From: Caenorhabditis elegans
Lineage: Eukaryota; Nematoda; Chromadorea; Rhabditida; Rhabditidae
Direction: 5' to 3'
DNA: 64,000 bases
NCBI RefSeq assembly: GCF_000002985.6
Contig: NC_003282.8
Span: 16,554,001 to 16,618,000, forward strand
The translations under genes and the position numbers were made by a program. Of this stretch, positions 59,402-64,000 are shown in pieces (the first letter of the stretch is position 1; each line of letters opens with the position of its first letter). Below the pieces are notes generated by a model, which saw only the letters and a list, made by a program, of their open reading frames with translations, made no database searches and was not told the DNA's origin.

Positions 59402-60952
59402 GAAAAACTGAAAAGTTCATTAGATGAACTGTATTTTTTTAATAACATATGCACCAGGTGAAACATTTAAAACTCCTTTCCGAAAATCCCGAAAAAAATT
59501 TCTATCGATTTCACCAGGTTTTTAAAATGAATTTGAACTAAATTATTATGTTTAGAAAATGAAAAGGTCACATTCAAATTTTCGATTCCCACTCTAACAG
59601 AGATTTAATTTTTTAATTCCATTTCAAAAATTGTAGCCGTTTCTAAAGTGCGTCTCATAAATTTTCAGTAAGTTGACAACAGTATTTTGCAGGTATAATA
59701 TAATTTAATTAGGATGTCAGTGAAAGTCACTGAGGACCAAAACAAAAGAACTTTTTGGAAAAAATGCACCAGTATTTAACACGTTTTTACATTTCAAATA
59801 AAAATTTACTATTTTTAGCGGGCTTCCATGTTTTACACCGAAACTATTTGCTTTAAAAATGTAAGTTTGAAATAATTTCATTTTCAAAAAAGTTCCGGTT
59901 TCAAGTGAAACATTTTACGAATTATTCTCTGATCGTTCTACTTGGGCATCTTTTCAGAAGTATATATTTTGTTTCAAATTCCATTCTTTATTAATAATTT
60001 TATAGAGTTTGTAAAGTGATTTTTTTTCCCTTTTGTTCAAATCACAATTAAAAATATCAAAACTGTAATTCTTATTAGTTGGACCAATTTGATTAAAATA
60101 ATAACTGTTTCAAGTTTTAGTCAAATTCCGAACAATTGGAAATTGAATAATAAAGATGGAGTACTGTACTCTAAAAACTTGGTAGATCGATTTTTTCTAC
60201 CTCATCGCTATTTTTTTGTAAAACTTTGTGAACATATTCAAAATTTGTTTATTTTTCCAATAATTGTTTATAATTTTTCTTCCAATTCATGTATCTAAAT
60301 TAAATAAAACTCCATTTGCTATCATTTTTTAGCAAAAAATATGCAAAAGCTGAAACATTAAACTAATTTTTTAGTGAACCAAAGTAATATAATATTTAGA
60401 TTACAGTTAGTTTATTATATTTCTTCAAATATATGACTCGGACGCGGAAATTTTTTGACTTTTGCGCATAAAGTACGGTACCCGGTCCCGATATGCCGAA
60501 TTTGTAATAGATGCGAAAAAGTGTGCGCCTTTAAAGATTTTTGTAACTTCCAACTTTGTCGCTGAGAAAAAGTATTTTAAAACTAAAACAAAATCGATTC
60601 CATGAATGCCCTTTACTTAGTTAATAAAAATCAGAATTAGTTTATTCTTTTTTTTTATTTTTGAAACAGTAACTTCTGGCTAGGTATTTTTTAAATAAAA
60701 ATTTTAATTAAAAACGTATTTTAAAAGATTTTTTTTGAAATATTTAACAGCAAATAGTAAAGCTGTGGAATTAATAAAAGAAAAAAACTGTTTTTTTAGC
60801 AAAAATGTAAAACAGTCGATTTTCGCTGTTTGACCGATTTTTAATCTTTTATAAAATTATTCAGTTAAATGTCAAATTTTGCATCTATTTCATGGAATTC
60901 TGGTTCATCAGGGAGTATACAAAAGAGAATGAAAAAAGGAAAAGTCGAAAAA

Positions 60953-61995
60953 TCATTACCTATATATAAAAAAATAATTCCGTTTGTTCCGTAGTTTGTA
61001 GTCTGTGACGTCATAGCTTACAAAGGCAAGGCGTTTTCGGCTGTTGGAGGGATATTAGTTTGGGGTTAGTAGTGGGATATGGTCGGGGTACTGTAGTAGT
61101 ACTGTAGAGGTACTGTAGGAGTACTATAGGATTACTGTAGTTTGGAAAAAATTGACTTTCCGTCTTTGGAAGGGAAATTGGAAACTTCGGGAAAATTTTG
61201 GAATGTTCCAGAACCTTCTGGAAAATTCTGGAATGTTCTAGAACCTTCTGGAAAATTCGAAAAAAAATTCTGGAATTTTCTAGAACCTTCTGGGAAATTA
61301 GAAAAAAAATTCTGGAATGTTCTAGAACCTTCTGGAATATTCGAGAAAATTCTGGAATTTTCTAGAACCTTCTGGAATATTCGAGAAAATTCTGGAATGT
61401 TCTAGAACCTTCTGGAAAATTCGAGAAAATTCGTGAAAATTCTGGAATTGTTGTGGTGAGACCTATCGTGCTGAGACCCATTGTGGTGAGACCCTTAAAA
61501 GTTTGGGCGGGAAATTCAAAATTTATGAGAACATTTTTTTGAGGGAAATTCAAGTTTTCTGAGAAACTATTTTTGTTTCAGTACCTTCTGGAAGTTTCAG
61601 GAACTGGAAAAATCGGGAAAATGTTGGAATGTTCTAGAACCCCTGTAGGACTTTTTCTTTGTTTTGCTACAGCAATGTTCAAAGAACTTAGTAATTAATT
61701 ATTCAGACTTCTCCAGTTAAGGAAAGTTTTTAAGTTATTAAAAAAAAGTATAGCTCTGTAGAATTTTTTCAAAAGTTTGATAATGACAATGTGTTGGAAG
61801 AAAAACCAGAAAATTCTAATTGTCTCTGTGAGTTTTCTGAATCGTATACCATGGAAAGTGAAAATGCGATTGAATCGATAAAGTGTCAACTTTATTTTGA
61901 TGAGGCATTTGTGTATGATTAAAAGGACATCAATGTGCTTTACATTTTAAACTCCGCCAGTCGTTGGCCGCGCCGGAGGCGCGGTCATCGGCTGG
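60953..61995 (+). mobile_element. Non-autonomous Helitron, second heat-shock-element copy
   Basis: Same start (A|TCATTACC, 60952/60953), same 3' hairpin and end (CTGG|T, 61992-61996) as the copy at 31441. It is 1043 bp because it has one instead of three 'tactgtag' units and a shorter TTCnnGAA array. The non-repeat 3' third is almost base-for-base the same as in the longer copy. Open frames here (61142-61405 and 61362-61553) arise from the minisatellite. Confidence 0.88.
61199..61440. promoter_or_regulatory. Heat-shock-element array, second Helitron
   Basis: About 240 bp of TTCnnGAA repeats at 5-bp phase (TTCTAGAACCTTCTGGAATA and variants), as in the first Helitron but with fewer units. Expected to bind HSF-1 on heat shock; not tested here. 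Confidence 0.78.
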
Positions 61996-62619
61996 TAATT
62001 TATAAAATTTTCAATTTAATTCTTGAAAATAAATCAGTGTTTCAAGATGTCATTAAAACTAACCAACTTTTGTTGTGCATAATGCACAGATAGTATTCAT
62101 TGGAACTTGTGTATGATATCCCCCGCCATATTAAACAACAATTTTCAAGTTAAAGAAAATAAAAACGCGGGGAACATTTTTGTATTTTCAGTCTTACTCT
62201 AAACGGAAAAATTCATTTCAGAGCCTAATGATTAAGAGAAATATATAAAATTTAAATTTTCAGTTAAAATGGCGGGTACTCATTTTTACTGTTTCACTTT
62301 TAAATTGAATACATAGTTTTTAATGTCTTGTTAATAGACTGATCTGACTGTAAGAACTAAATTCAAATATTTGTACACACTTTTTTCCAAATATTTCGCA
62401 AAAAGATGTTCAAGTTGAGTTATTGGCAAACTATTTTTACTGGTTGAAATTAAATACAAAGCCGTTGAATGTTTTTTTTTCAAATGTTTGCAAATTTTCA
62501 AATTCTGTAAAATAGTTCAATTAATTGAATTCTGAAAATTAACTTTATTAAATTTTTACTGTTTCAAATTGCAAGTTAATCTAGAAGAGTCTTTCTCTTC
62601 AATCAGTCTTTTCAATCTG

Positions 62620-63505
62620 TTCCAGAAAAATCAAAAATGAATCCGTTGAATTGATTTTTGGTTTTTTCCCATTCAGTTTTCCTGGCTCCGTCCAAACTCT
62701 GTACTTTGTGTGAAAATTTGCAAAATTGAAATTTTCTAAAATTGTTCTGTTTCATATTGTATCTAAAACTACCCTTTTTGTATAATCAAGATTACGAGAT
62801 TAAAGACAATTTTTTGGTTTTACATTTTACAATTGTTTGTGCAAAATATTCACTGTTTCACGTTTTAGTCGAATACTGTTTTGAAATTTTACATTCAATT
62901 TATATATGGTGTTGACTTATTATTGGAGGTGAATTTTTACATTGCATCTGGTATAATTTACTGAATTTGCTCAATTTTCACGATATACCTGGTATATGTA
63001 CTGTTTCTAATTGCATCTTAAACTATGAAACTTTGGATTAACAATAAAAAGACCAGAGAAAAATTGCTGAAAAAAAGTCGCAGTAGTTTATAATATTTTC
63101 TGTTCCACCATCTACACAAAAATTAGATGTTTACAAACTTTTTATTCTTTCGGTATTATTTTTAGCTTAATTAACCACTATAATCTGCTTCGCTTTTTAG
63201 ATAAAAACTGAAAAAGTATTCAATTGAAATATCCACTGTTTCGCTTTCTTTATAAAAACTGTCAAATTAAAAATGTCTCGCTAGTCCTCTCATATAGTTG
63301 AGAAAATTAAAAAATTTTGGAATTAGTTATTCTTTTGAATCAGTTCCAGAAAAATCAAAAATGAATCCGTAGAATTGTTTTTTGGTTTTTTTTCCCATTT
63401 AGCTTTCCTGGCTCCGTCCAAACTCTGTACTTTGTCGGAAAATTTGCAAAATGGAGCTGTGTAAAGTGAATTTTTGTATTCCATTTGGTATAATTTACTG
63501 TTTCA
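62620..63505 (+). repeat. Tandem direct duplication, about 0.73 kb apart
   Basis: 'ttccagaaaaatcaaaaatg' through 'ctggctccgtccaaactctg' and 'tactttgt' occurs at about 62621-62712 and 63350-63436, followed in both by a 21U core (62747 and 63498). Confidence 0.85.
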
Positions 63506-64000
63506 AATTGCACCTGGAACTATTCAATCCATTTTTAAATCAATAAGTAAAAAACTCGAACATTTTAAATTTTTGTTCAAAATATTGTTTGTTTCATGTT
63601 TTAGCGGAATACTGAATGTTTTTATATTTATATTAGATTTTGGAATGTTTGCGGGTTATGATTGGAGTCAAAAATACGTTGAAAAAATGCGAAAATTTGT
63701 TTTTTCTAATTATCGTAAAATTGAAATAATTACTGTTTCACTTGCCAGATAAACACAGAAAACTAAAAACTTGTTTCAATTATTCTTTTAAAGTTGTTCT
63801 AAAAAAATTAATAATTAATCTGTCTTTAGGTTGTATTCCTCGAAAAGTTTGTATTTTTCTAAAAATTCGCGAATCGTTCTTGGTGAATTTGTATACGGTA
63901 CCTGGTATAACTTACTGGTTTAAATTGCAGGATTAACAATAAGAACACCTGTTAAAAATCGCTGAAAAAATGTCGCAGTAGTTCAGAATATTTTCTGTTT

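Larger units (their letters stand above)
60105..63740. promoter_or_regulatory. 21U-RNA promoter motifs, block 9 (8 cores)
   Basis: + strand: 60105, 62289, 62559, 62747, 62853, 63498, 63733. - strand: 60662. Variants CTGTTTCT near 63001 and CTGTTTCG near 63237. 56267, 60105 and 62853 share 'actgtttca.gttttagtc.aat'. No gene from 59250 to the window end apart from the Helitron. Confidence 0.85.

Noticed and set aside
61142-61405. 87-codon frame with repeats of FWNVLEPSGK
   Set aside because: Translation of the Helitron heat-shock minisatellite; frame persists only because the repeat unit is a multiple of three.
458-63740. Interspersed octamers as a CRISPR-like or satellite array
   Set aside because: Spacing is irregular, both strands are used, and flanks differ; the pattern fits independent promoter motifs.
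1-64000. Retroviral, LTR or Polinton-like remains
   Set aside because: No paired long terminal repeats, reverse transcriptase, integrase or capsid-like frames were seen on either strand.

Overview
The window is AT-rich, gene-poor nematode DNA that reads as a piRNA (21U-RNA) cluster of a Caenorhabditis chromosome, most probably C. elegans chromosome IV. The main evidence is the octamer CTGTTTCA, the core of the promoter motif of type-1 21U-RNA genes (the 'Ruby motif'). By eye I found 119 exact copies, 48 on the + strand and 71 on the - strand. Chance in DNA of this composition would give only a few. The copies sit in A/T-tract-rich DNA between and inside genes. The species and chromosome are inferences from this motif, the cuticle collagen, the Helitrons and the splice signals; no database was searched.

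Protein genes are few. A cuticle collagen with three exons lies on the - strand at 47557-48776. Two broken copies of its 5' exons lie at 69-348 and 42960-43198. A small putative secreted protein with two exons lies on the - strand at 21148-24515. Its 2.8 kb intron holds an intact mariner element (21847-23089) and a tRNA-Ser(UGA) gene. A second, identical tRNA-Ser lies in opposite orientation at 29742-29823. A 62-codon coding-like fragment of unknown origin is at 56848-57036.

Mobile DNA: one mariner with an open transposase; a 1.5 kb mariner-like foldback element (26206-27740); a 185 bp hAT-type MITE with an 8-bp target duplication (17334-17518); several foldback elements; and three short Helitrons (31441-32911, 59002-59248, 60953-61995). 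Two of the Helitrons carry long unbroken arrays of heat-shock elements.

The rest is built from old and young segmental duplications, each carrying its 21U promoters along. The most striking is a nearly perfect palindrome of about 5.8 kb (36171-41988) with about 2.9 kb arms around a foldback element. Others are a 252 bp inverted pair (6690-6941 and 14144-14395), an inverted pair around the tRNA genes, tandem blocks at 8-12 kb and 16.3-18.9 kb, and duplicated collagen surroundings at 42.5-50.6 kb. The - strand dominates motif orientation in the first 21 kb and the + strand in the last 13 kb. Each motif should drive its own very short Pol II transcript, starting roughly 40 bp downstream, to supply Argonaute PRG-1 in the germline. 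I saw no virus-like element.
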